The translations under genes were made by a program, and so were the position numbers. Of a stretch of DNA of 12,071 nucleotides, positions 6,117-12,071 are shown piece after piece. Position 1 is the first letter of the stretch, and every line of letters begins with the position of its first letter. The stretch is from an uncultured Bacilli bacterium (GTDB lineage Bacteria > Bacillota_I > Bacilli_A > RF39 > UBA660). The notes beneath the pieces are model-generated. The model was given only the letters and a program-made list of their open reading frames with translations. It made no database searches and had not been told where the DNA came from. Location: the NCBI GenBank assembly GCA_947628685.1, contig CANRAT010000044.1, forward strand, positions 1-12,071, written 5' to 3'.

Positions 6117-6803
6117 ATGAATAAGAAAAATTTAATTTTATTAATTTCTATATTAACAATAACAGTATTTACTATATGTTTAATTAATTCAAGTAATTCT
6201 AACGAAATTGTTTTAAAAAATAACAGTGATAAATCTTCAAGTACTGAAGAAATTAAGGAAGAAAATGAAGTTTTAATTAATAATTCTAATGATACTAAAG
6301 TAAATGAAACAGATAATAATGTAACTACTTTAAATAATGATACAACTAAAAATGATACAACTAATACTTTAGAAAGTAAACCTGATACTACAACTTCAAA
6401 CTCTGTTGTTGAAAATAAAACAACTAGTGATGAAAAAGCAAATGAAACTGTTAAAGAATCTAAAAATAATGATGAAACTGAAAAACCTAAATCAACTGAT
6501 AAAAACGAAAAAGTATTAGATCGTGAATTTGAAATATCAGATAAAAAAGGAGATTTAATAGATTCAAATAAGATTACTTTAATAGATAGATCTGGAGATT
6601 ACTGTGCGCAAGCAATAGAATATTTCTTTGAAGATGAAAATGGTATATATTACTTTAATTGCATAAAAAGTAATAATATGTACGTTATTGTTAAAGGTGT
6701 AGAATATAAATTAGTATACGCTTTAGAAAATAAAATAGTGACTATTAAACAATTAGAAGAAAATGGATATAGATTTAATAAAATTCCAAAATATTCAAAA
6801 TAA
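6117..6803 (+). CDS. membrane-anchored or secreted protein with low-complexity stalk
   Basis: Unrecognised 228-residue protein in three parts. Residues 1-24 are Lys-flanked and hydrophobic (MNKKNLILLISILTITVFT), a signal peptide or uncleaved anchor; C21 is not in a lipobox. Residues 25-135 are a Ser/Thr/Asn/Glu/Lys-rich disordered stalk with repeated NDTT and NETxxN-like units. Residues 136-228 are a compact acidic domain with C163 (GDYCAQAIEYFFEDENG) and C182 (YYFNCIKSNNMYVIVKGVEYKLVYALENK), perhaps disulfide-linked outside the cell. The Cys-x-x-Ala-x-Glu-Tyr-Phe, Tyr-Tyr-x-x-Cys-Ile-Lys-Ser and Tyr-Val-Ile-Val-Lys pattern looks like a small conserved extracellular domain, but I cannot name it. 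An upstream in-frame ATG at 6078 lies before the -10 and cannot be used. The gene is monocistronic, with its own promoter and terminator, and divergent from the HTH regulator. Confidence 0.75.
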   Translation: MNKKNLILLISILTITVFTICLINSSNSNEIVLKNNSDKSSSTEEIKEENEVLINNSNDTKVNETDNNVTTLNNDTTKNDTTNTLESKPDTTTSNSVVENKTTSDEKANETVKESKNNDETEKPKSTDKNEKVLDREFEISDKKGDLIDSNKITLIDRSGDYCAQAIEYFFEDENGIYYFNCIKSNNMYVIVKGVEYKLVYALENKIVTIKQLEENGYRFNKIPKYSK

Positions 6804-6827
6804 AAGTTAAGAATTGCCTTAACTTTT
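6802..6827. terminator. shared bidirectional terminator between convergent genes
   Basis: AAAAGTTAAG at 6802-6811 pairs perfectly with CTTAACTTTT at 6818-6827 around a 6-nt loop, and T-rich DNA follows on both strands. It overlaps the stop of the plus-strand gene (6801-6803) by two bases and the pheT stop (6827-6829) by one, so one 26-bp element ends both genes. Confidence 0.9.
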
Positions 6828-9181
6828 TATTTTGTTCTTACTCTTGCATTTAATTTATTAGTAACATCATTTATTATTTTATTAAATACATTTATTACTT
6901 CTTCTTCTGTAAGAGTTTTAGAACTATCTTCAAATTTTAAATTGTATGCAATAGATACTTCATCACTATCAATTTTATCACCAGTATATACATCAAATAC
7001 TTCTATATTTGTAAGTAACCTACCGCCAGATTTTCTAATAACATCCATTATTTCTTTGTTAGAAACACCTTTTTTAACTACAAATGCTACATCTTTTTCC
7101 ATACCTAAAAACTTAGAAATTTCTTTAGCCTTAATATTAGATGTCCTAATATTTTTTAATTTATCTAAATTAATTTCAAATACGAATACTTTATCTTTAG
7201 TAATAGATGGATGTAACATACCTATTACTCCAATTTCAATACCTTGAAGTGTAATTACTGCTGAGACTCCTGGATGTAATTCTTTTGGTGTAGTACCCTC
7301 TTCTATAGTATATCTCCCATTATATCCTAAATAGTCTAATAATTCCTCTACTACACCCTTAATTATATAAAAATCTACATCTATATTATTTATATCTAAA
7401 TAATACTTTCCTGTCATTAAACAAGCAAGTTTTAATTCTTCTTTATATTCATCATTATCTTTGTAAAAGCCCTTACCTACTTCAAATATACAAGTATCTT
7501 TAAAATTACGAGCCTTATTATATTCATAAATTTGTTCTAAAGAATATAGTAAACTATAACGAAGTGTTTTCCTATCTTCACTCATAGGATAATCTAAATT
7601 AATATGTTTAAATTCATCAATAGTATATTTGTGTACTTCACTTTCAGGTATTAATGCATATGAAAGTGTTTCATTTAATCCCATGCTTATCATTTTATTT
7701 TTAACTTGTCTTTTAAATTTATCGAAATGTCCTTCTTTTAGGGGTAATACTAACTTAGAACCTATTATTTTATCCATTCCATAGTATCTACCTACTTCTT
7801 CAATTAAATCTTCTTTAATTTCAATATCAAGTCTTCTTGTTGGAACAATTACTTCAAATTCATTATTTTTTTCCTTAACAGTAAATCCTAATCTTTCAAA
7901 TATATCAATAACTTCTTTTGCACTTATATTAGTACCTAATACATTATTAATTTTATCCAAAGTTATATTAATAGTTTTATCTTTTATATTAGTATTATCA
8001 ATGCTAACCATTCCACCTATAACAGTAGCATCTGCATATTTTTCAAGTAAGTTACAACACCTTTTTATAGCCATATAAGTTCTTTTTGGATCTATTCCTT
8101 TTTCAAACCTATTTGATGCCTCACTTCTAAGTATTTTTTTAGAAGTTTTTCTTATCTTAATACTATTAAATATGGCAGATTCTATTAATACATTTTTTGT
8201 TGAATCAGTTATTTCAGTTGATAATCCTCCCATAACTCCAGCAAGACCAACTGCTTTTTTACCATCAGTGATGACAATATCTTCACTAGTTAAAGTTCTC
8301 TCAATATTATCTAAGGTAGTTAATTTTTCTTTATCATTAGCCATTCTAACAACAATTGTATTACCAAGTATATCATTATCATAAAAGTGTAATGGTTGAC
8401 CTGTTTCTAACATTACATAGTTAGATATATCAACTACATTATTAATAGGTCTAATTCCACTTGCAATAAGCCTATTTTTAATAAAACTAGGACTTTCTTT
8501 AATAGTAATATTTTTTACTTGTTTTGCTAAAAACAAAGGACAATTTTCTGTTTCTACTTTTAGATTAAAATCAATATTTCCTGATTCACTATAAGATAAA
8601 TCAATGTCTTTAACAGGTTTTTTATATAAGGCACCTATTTCATAAGCCATACCTAGTATACTAAGTAAATCTCCTCTATTAGATGTAAGTTCAAAATCTA
8701 TTACCTCATCATCTAATCCTAAGTATTTTATAGGATCATCTCCTACTTTTGCGTTTAAATCTAGTTCATATATTCCTTTGTAATCTTCTTCTTTTAAAAA
8801 TTTAGATTCAAGTCCAAGTTCACTCATTGCGCAAAGCATACCATTTGAAGTATAACCTCTAATTGTACTTTTCTTAATCTCTCCACCTGGTAATTTTGCT
8901 CCTACTTTAGCAACTATTACCTTTAATCCTTTACGTACATTAGGTGCGCCACATACTATATCAAGTACTTCAGTTCCTATATCAACTTTACATATATGAA
9001 GATGATCACTATCAGGATGATTTGAACAACTAATAACTTCTCCAATTACAAGATTTGTTGCAGGAATAAGTTTTTCACAAGAATCATATTCGTTTCCAAT
9101 ACTTGTCATATCAGAGGCAAGTGTTTTTGTGTCAACATCTATGTCACAATAGTCATTTAAAAATTTTCTACTTAGTTTCAT
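6827..9181 (-). CDS. pheT: phenylalanine--tRNA ligase beta subunit
   Basis: The beta subunit of the cytoplasmic alpha2-beta2 enzyme that charges tRNA-Phe; it binds tRNA and edits Tyr-tRNA-Phe. The 784-residue length is close to the usual ~800. Domains in order: N-terminal MKLSRKFLNDYCDID; EMAP/OB-type tRNA-binding domain about 40-150 (IGEVISCSNHPDSDHLHICKV, VCGAPNVRKG, GMLCAMSELG); FELTSNRGDLLSILGMAYEI near 163-182; B3/B4 editing domain about 210-390 (RPINNVVDISNYVMLETGQPLHFYD, RFEKGIDP); B5 domain about 400-475; catalytic-like core to about 680; and a C-terminal anticodon-binding FDX-ACB domain (about 690-784). It overlaps pheS by 14 nt. Its ribosome site (GAGGAG, 9 nt before the ATG) lies within pheS, so the two are co-transcribed under the T-box. 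No truncation or frameshift is seen. Confidence 0.97.
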   Translation of the reverse strand: MKLSRKFLNDYCDIDVDTKTLASDMTSIGNEYDSCEKLIPATNLVIGEVISCSNHPDSDHLHICKVDIGTEVLDIVCGAPNVRKGLKVIVAKVGAKLPGGEIKKSTIRGYTSNGMLCAMSELGLESKFLKEEDYKGIYELDLNAKVGDDPIKYLGLDDEVIDFELTSNRGDLLSILGMAYEIGALYKKPVKDIDLSYSESGNIDFNLKVETENCPLFLAKQVKNITIKESPSFIKNRLIASGIRPINNVVDISNYVMLETGQPLHFYDNDILGNTIVVRMANDKEKLTTLDNIERTLTSEDIVITDGKKAVGLAGVMGGLSTEITDSTKNVLIESAIFNSIKIRKTSKKILRSEASNRFEKGIDPKRTYMAIKRCCNLLEKYADATVIGGMVSIDNTNIKDKTINITLDKINNVLGTNISAKEVIDIFERLGFTVKEKNNEFEVIVPTRRLDIEIKEDLIEEVGRYYGMDKIIGSKLVLPLKEGHFDKFKRQVKNKMISMGLNETLSYALIPESEVHKYTIDEFKHINLDYPMSEDRKTLRYSLLYSLEQIYEYNKARNFKDTCIFEVGKGFYKDNDEYKEELKLACLMTGKYYLDINNIDVDFYIIKGVVEELLDYLGYNGRYTIEEGTTPKELHPGVSAVITLQGIEIGVIGMLHPSITKDKVFVFEINLDKLKNIRTSNIKAKEISKFLGMEKDVAFVVKKGVSNKEIMDVIRKSGGRLLTNIEVFDVYTGDKIDSDEVSIAYNLKFEDSSKTLTEEEVINVFNKIINDVTNKLNARVRTK

Positions 9182-10223
9182 TTAGTTCATCTCCTCTTGT
9201 AAATTGATTTAAAAATCTTAAATCATTTCCATAAATTGTTCTTATATCAGTTATACCATATCTAAACATTGCAAATCTATCAAGTCCTGTTCCAAATGCA
9301 AAACCTTGATACTTATCTGGATCATAACCACTTGATTTTAAGACGTTTGGATGAACCATACCTGCACCAAGAACCTCTATAAATCCTGTTTGTTTACAAA
9401 GTGGACAACCTTTTCCTCCACATTTGAAACAAGTAGCATCCACTTCAACGCTAGGCTCAGTAAATGGGAAGAAACTTGGTCTAAATCTAACAACAGTTTT
9501 TTCTCCTAATAATTTTTTACAAAATGTCTCTAAAGTACCTTTTAAATCTGCCATAGATATATTTTCATCTATAACAAGTCCTTCCATTTGCATAAATTGA
9601 TGAGAGTGAGTTGCATCATCATCTCTTCTATATACTTTACCTGGGCATACTACTCTAATAGGCCCTTTTTCTTTATTTGCTTCCATTACTCTAACTTGAC
9701 CTGTAGATGTTTGACTTCTAAGTAAATATTTTTCATATTCTCCTTCTAGATAAAAGGTATCTTGAGCATCTCTAGCAGGATGTCCGAGTGGTAAATTCAA
9801 TTTTTGAAAGCAATTTTCATCTGTTTCTATTTCAGGTCCATCATATACATCATATCCCATAGATACAAATAAATCTTCTAATTCTTCTTCTATACGAGTC
9901 ATTGGATGTTTAGATCCATATCTAATTTTTTTACTTGGTAAAGTTACATCTATTTTTTCATTTTCTAATTTTTTAGATAATTCAAGTTCGTTTAATTCAT
10001 TTAATTTTTTATCATAGTTTTCATTAAAAGTAGTTCTTGCCATATTTACTAAAATACCATATTCTTTTTTATCAGTAGCATCTTTTATACCACTTTGAAG
10101 TTCAGTAATAATTCCTTTTTTACCTAAATATTCTACTTTTAAGTCACTTAACTCTTTAATACTTGAAACATTATTGACTTTTTCATTAATCTCTTTACAT
10201 AAAAGTTCTATTTTTTCTTTCAT
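9168..10223 (-). CDS. pheS: phenylalanine--tRNA ligase alpha subunit
   Basis: Catalytic subunit of PheRS, a class II synthetase that activates Phe and transfers it to tRNA-Phe. From ATG at 10223 it is 351 residues, normal for bacteria. The N-terminal coiled-coil that binds tRNA spans about 1-90. Motif 1 lies near LPLGHPARDAQDTFYL and motif 2 is VYRRDDDATHSHQFMQMEG. A CxxC-GGKG-CxxC cluster (CFKCGGKGCPLCK) precedes LGAGMVHPNV. Motif 3 is GFAFGTGLDRFAMFRYGITDIR. The start is set by AAGGAGG (complement of 10230-10236) 6 nt upstream. The frame stays open for 20 codons further upstream, but those encode the T-box sequence read as protein and are not part of PheS. It is first in the pheS-pheT operon, and expression should rise when uncharged tRNA-Phe accumulates. 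Confidence 0.97.
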   Translation of the reverse strand: MKEKIELLCKEINEKVNNVSSIKELSDLKVEYLGKKGIITELQSGIKDATDKKEYGILVNMARTTFNENYDKKLNELNELELSKKLENEKIDVTLPSKKIRYGSKHPMTRIEEELEDLFVSMGYDVYDGPEIETDENCFQKLNLPLGHPARDAQDTFYLEGEYEKYLLRSQTSTGQVRVMEANKEKGPIRVVCPGKVYRRDDDATHSHQFMQMEGLVIDENISMADLKGTLETFCKKLLGEKTVVRFRPSFFPFTEPSVEVDATCFKCGGKGCPLCKQTGFIEVLGAGMVHPNVLKSSGYDPDKYQGFAFGTGLDRFAMFRYGITDIRTIYGNDLRFLNQFTRGDELNETK

Positions 10224-10239
10224 AAAATTCCTCCTTAAT

Positions 10240-10298
10240 AAAAAAACTATTATAAATGTAGGGGCGAAAGACCGCGGTACCACCCTACTTCATAATAG
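10240..10298 (-). terminator. regulated terminator of the T-box leader
   Basis: On the minus strand CTATTAT (complement of 10292-10298) pairs with ATAATAG (complement of 10247-10253), and GTAGGG (10283-10288) pairs with CCCTAC (10258-10263). An inner GCG/CGC pairing follows and seven T close the structure (complement of 10240-10246). It shares the T-box bulge sequence with the antiterminator, so the two are exclusive. The pheS ribosome site follows 3 nt after the T-run. Confidence 0.85.
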
Positions 10299-10451
10299 AA
10301 TTATGTTCTTTAATGATTTAACGCATCACTACGGTTACTATTAATAACACTAGAAAGTGAATTCATAAGAATTTATTTGAAGTTTCCACCTACCACTTCA
10401 TCTCTTTAAATAATTAGACTTATTACTACTCTTTCATCTTCGTTTTCAAGT
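10240..10451 (-). promoter_or_regulatory. T-box riboswitch, tRNA-Phe responsive (UUC specifier)
   Basis: Leader RNA of pheST on the minus strand. Stem I has GAAAG paired with CUUUC, then a specifier loop whose 5' side is AGUAGUA and whose 3' side is GAA-UUC-A. The specifier UUC (Phe) is the complement of 10359-10361. Above it AUAAG pairs with CUUAU, and an AGAG bulge and a distal loop on a GAAGU/ACUUC stem follow. The conserved T-box AGGGUGGUACCGCGG (complement of 10271-10285) carries UGGU, which matches the ACCA end expected of tRNA-Phe. Uncharged tRNA-Phe would stabilise the antiterminator; charged tRNA would leave the terminator at 10240-10298. The codon, acceptor-end match and downstream genes all agree. 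Confidence 0.95.
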
Positions 10452-10457
10452 AACTAG

Positions 10458-10466
10458 ATTATATCA
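10458..10466 (-). promoter_or_regulatory. extended -10 promoter of the pheST leader
   Basis: On the minus strand TG-A-TATAAT (complement of 10458-10466) is a consensus extended -10 that places the start near 10451, just before stem I of the T-box. No -35 is seen at 17 bp (AT-rich only), so it probably works as an extended -10 promoter. It lies about 40 bp past the rnhB stop. Confidence 0.75.
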
Positions 10467-10503
10467 CATTTCTTTGTAAAAATAAATATATTTGATAAAT
10501 TTT

Positions 10504-11127
10504 TCAATGAAAATCTTTTAAAATTATATCTCTAACAGGGCCATATGTAGTTCTATATCCTTCTATAAGTCCATATTTATTTAGTGCTTCTATATGTTTT
10601 TTAGTTGGATATCCTTTATGTGATGCAAATCCATACATAGGATACTTTTTATCTAATTCATACATTTCTCTATCACGTGTTACTTTAGCAAGTACACTAG
10701 CTGCAGCAATACTAATACTTTTAGCATCACCTTTTATTACGGGAGTATGGGGTATATCTAAACTTGGAAGAGGCATCGCATCTGTTAATACGTGTTGCAA
10801 AGGAATTTGATTTCTTACTTTAGATATTGCAATCATCATAGCCTTTCTACTGGCCTCGTATATGTTTATTTTATCTATTTCATCAAAAGGTACTTCACCT
10901 ATTCCATATGCAATACAGTTTTCAATTATATATTCATAAAATGTATTTCTTTTTTTCTCACTTAATTTCTTTGAATCTGTTAATCCATCTAGTTTAAAAT
11001 CTTTTGGCAGAACACAACAAGCAGCAACTACATTACCAATCAAAGGCCCTCTACCTACTTCATCTACCCCACCAATATATGTAATACCTTTATCATATAA
11101 TTCTTTTTCATATGCCCATAAATCCAT
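10504..11127 (-). CDS. rnhB: ribonuclease HII
   Basis: Cleaves the RNA strand of RNA-DNA hybrids and nicks at single ribonucleotides in DNA, starting ribonucleotide excision repair in the cytoplasm. From ATG at 11127 it is 207 residues, a usual length. The catalytic DEDD set is present: D22 and E23 (GGVDEVGRGPLIG), D116 (LTDAMPLP) and D134 (IKGDAKSISIAAASVLAKVTRD). Also visible are LTDSKKLSEKKR (50-60) and the C-terminal substrate-binding YPMYGFASHKGYPTKKH and GPVRD. The start is chosen because GGGGTGA lies 5 nt upstream; an ATG seven codons earlier would put that ribosome site inside the gene. It ends with TGA, where the family ends, which supports the standard bacterial code. It lies downstream of the DUF308 gene, separated by a modest terminator that probably allows read-through. 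Confidence 0.95.
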   Translation of the reverse strand: MDLWAYEKELYDKGITYIGGVDEVGRGPLIGNVVAACCVLPKDFKLDGLTDSKKLSEKKRNTFYEYIIENCIAYGIGEVPFDEIDKINIYEASRKAMMIAISKVRNQIPLQHVLTDAMPLPSLDIPHTPVIKGDAKSISIAAASVLAKVTRDREMYELDKKYPMYGFASHKGYPTKKHIEALNKYGLIEGYRTTYGPVRDIILKDFH

Positions 11128-11146
11128 GTTTTCACCCCTCATAAGC

Positions 11147-11170
11147 AAAAAGATTGATTAATTTCAATCT
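11147..11170 (-). terminator. weak terminator or attenuator between the DUF308 gene and rnhB
   Basis: AGATTGA at 11151-11157 pairs with TCAATCT at 11164-11170 around a 6-nt loop. On the minus strand four to five T follow before GC. The DUF308 stop (TGA, 11164-11166) is part of the stem. The rnhB ribosome site begins within about 10 bp, and no separate rnhB promoter fits the 36-bp gap, so partial read-through is likely. Confidence 0.55.
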
Positions 11171-11781
11171 TCATCAATTTTGGCATCTACAACTTTTCCC
11201 TTTTTACTATTCTTTTTATCTTTTTTGACAATTTCTAATTTTCCTTCAGGTTGTTGATATTCCTTGAATTTAACTTTATAATATATATAATCAACTAATT
11301 CAGTTATAGAATAAAGTATTATTAATAGACCAACAACTTGGTCAAATATTCCAGATATTAATAAAAATCCAAGCGCAAACATTATAAATGATGTAATTAA
11401 ATATACTATAAATCCTTTTTTATCAATAGATATAGTTGATATTGCAAATATAATTCTATTAATACCTGCAAGTAGTACCCATGCACCAATTACTGTTCTT
11501 ATTACAAAACTAAGAGCAGATGAGAAAAACACAAAAGATACTCCAAAGCAAATAAGTAATATCCCTATTAATAGGTTAGTTACACCATAATCCCCTACTT
11601 TTCCTTTCATATATACATATATTATTGATTTTACTATACCGACTATTATTAAGACTGCTCCTATTATTTTAGATGCTATGCTTACTAAATCTTCTGTACT
11701 AGTAAGAAGTATTATTCCAAATACTAAAAATAATAATGAATATATAAGATTGTTTATTGTTATTCTATTTTCTTTAATCAT
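11164..11781 (-). CDS. DUF308/HdeD-like membrane protein
   Basis: Integral membrane protein of 205 residues with about six hydrophobic helices (roughly 13-28, 34-57, 68-86, 90-115, 124-143 and 146-168). Repeated pairs such as FLVFGIILL, IGAVLIIVGIVKSI, IGILLICFGVSF, IGAWVLLAGINRI and FALGFLLISG match the short DUF308 repeat of HdeD-like proteins. HdeD is linked to acid resistance in E. coli, but Bacillota members have no firm function. The C-terminus (about 170-205) is a hydrophilic tail rich in Lys and Asp, likely cytoplasmic and longer than in minimal members. AAAGGAGGT 5 nt before the ATG and a near-consensus promoter predict good expression. The stop codon lies in the terminator stem. Confidence 0.8.
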   Translation of the reverse strand: MIKENRITINNLIYSLLFLVFGIILLTSTEDLVSIASKIIGAVLIIVGIVKSIIYVYMKGKVGDYGVTNLLIGILLICFGVSFVFFSSALSFVIRTVIGAWVLLAGINRIIFAISTISIDKKGFIVYLITSFIMFALGFLLISGIFDQVVGLLIILYSITELVDYIYYKVKFKEYQQPEGKLEIVKKDKKNSKKGKVVDAKIDED

Positions 11782-11797
11782 AACTACCTCCTTTATA

Positions 11798-11826
11798 ATT
11801 ATACAATATAATTATAACAAAGTCAA
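11798..11826 (-). promoter_or_regulatory. sigma-A promoter of the DUF308 gene
   Basis: On the minus strand TTGACT (complement of 11821-11826), a 17-bp spacer and TATAAT (complement of 11798-11803) form a near-perfect promoter. The start point would leave a short leader with the AAAGGAGGT ribosome site. It also shows that the upstream gene is transcribed separately. Confidence 0.88.
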
Positions 11827-11855
11827 AAATAAAAGTTATTTTATTCATAACTTTT
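11825..11855 (-). terminator. intrinsic terminator of the truncated Gln/Asn-rich gene
   Basis: AAAAGTTAT at 11831-11839 pairs with ATAACTTTT at 11847-11855 around a 7-nt loop. On the minus strand ATTTTT follows (complement of 11825-11830). The upstream gene's TAA (11841-11843) lies in the loop and its last sense codons form the stem. The T-run overlaps the next promoter's -35 region. Confidence 0.75.
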
Positions 11856-12071
11856 ATTTATTGGTTGACCAAATATATCAGTTTCACCTGTTCCACCTTG
11901 AATAGGACTTAAATCTTTAAGTGCAGGATTATTTTGATTAATATCAGTGTTAAGTTGATTATTTGTATCAGTCACAGTAAATTCATTTACTACAGGATTA
12001 GATACTTGAACATTAGGTATTTCATTTAATTGTTGACCAACTTGAGTATCTTGTTTTGGTTGTTCTACAGT
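11841..12071 (-). CDS. unidentified Gln/Asn/Thr-rich protein, C-terminal part (5' end outside window)
   Basis: An open minus-strand frame enters at the window edge and gives the last 76 residues of a protein, beginning TVEQPKQDTQVGQQLNEIPN and ending DIFGQPINKSYE. It is hydrophilic, rich in Gln, Asn, Thr and Val-Pro pairs, and has no Cys or hydrophobic helix in the visible part, so it looks like a disordered tail or linker. The frame is supported by its full openness and by a stop placed exactly in an intrinsic terminator. I cannot assign a family from this piece; a secreted or membrane-associated protein is one possibility. It is transcribed separately from the DUF308 gene downstream. Confidence 0.7.
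   Translation of the reverse strand, partial: TVEQPKQDTQVGQQLNEIPNVQVSNPVVNEFTVTDTNNQLNTDINQNNPALKDLSPIQGGTGETDIFGQPINKSYE

Noticed and set aside
6942..7247. Plus-strand open frame of 101 codons inside pheT
   Set aside because: Antisense to the conserved FDX-ACB region of pheT, with no promoter or ribosome site. The same reasoning removes the frame at 8172-8384.
10224..10283. 20-residue N-terminal extension of PheS
   Set aside because: The codons are the T-box and terminator of the riboswitch. A strong ribosome site precedes ATG 10223, and family length agrees with that start.
11678..11905. Plus-strand open frame of 75 codons
   Set aside because: It runs antisense over the DUF308 N-terminus, that gene's promoter and a terminator, with no ribosome site of its own.

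Overview
The window is very AT-rich and reads as chromosomal DNA from a low-GC Bacillota. A Bacilli-type or Mollicutes-related uncultured gut lineage is plausible, but this is inferred from composition and gene content only. TGA acts as a stop: rnhB and the DUF308 gene both end in TGA where their families normally end, and Trp is encoded by TGG. The Mycoplasma code therefore does not apply. I see no phage genes, insertion sequence, CRISPR array, rRNA or tRNA.

Layout. (1) 1-224: on the minus strand, the first ~49 codons of rarA (AAA+ ATPase) break off inside the Walker A loop and end at a strong terminator, so this is a gene remnant. (2) 289-4389, plus strand: xerD, deoB, a DNA alkylation-repair HEAT-repeat protein (AlkD type), a YfcE-type phosphodiesterase and a ZIP metal transporter, tightly packed up to a bidirectional terminator at 4405-4431. 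The xerD-deoB order also occurs in Bacillus. (3) 4437-4771, minus strand: two very small genes, a 41-aa Ser/Asn/Lys-rich peptide and a 58-aa membrane peptide. (4) 4772-5126: an almost pure A+T gap with two hairpins and no gene. (5) 5143-6803: a minus-strand HTH regulator with a near-perfect palindrome over its own -35 box, divergent from a membrane-anchored or secreted protein with a long low-complexity stalk and a small two-Cys C-terminal domain. (6) 6827-10466, minus strand: pheS-pheT behind a complete T-box riboswitch whose specifier reads UUC (Phe). (7) 10504-12071, minus strand: rnhB, a DUF308/HdeD-like membrane protein with its own strong promoter, and the 3' end of an unidentified Gln/Asn-rich protein that runs off the window.

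How it fits together. Most of the window is housekeeping: chromosome dimer resolution, pentose phosphate salvage, base-damage repair, metal uptake, Phe-tRNA charging controlled by uncharged tRNA-Phe, and removal of RNA from DNA. The least explained part is 4437-6803, with two small genes, an autoregulatory-looking HTH repressor and a surface protein. Several intrinsic terminators overlap or enclose the stop codon of the gene they end, which shows strong 3'-end compaction.
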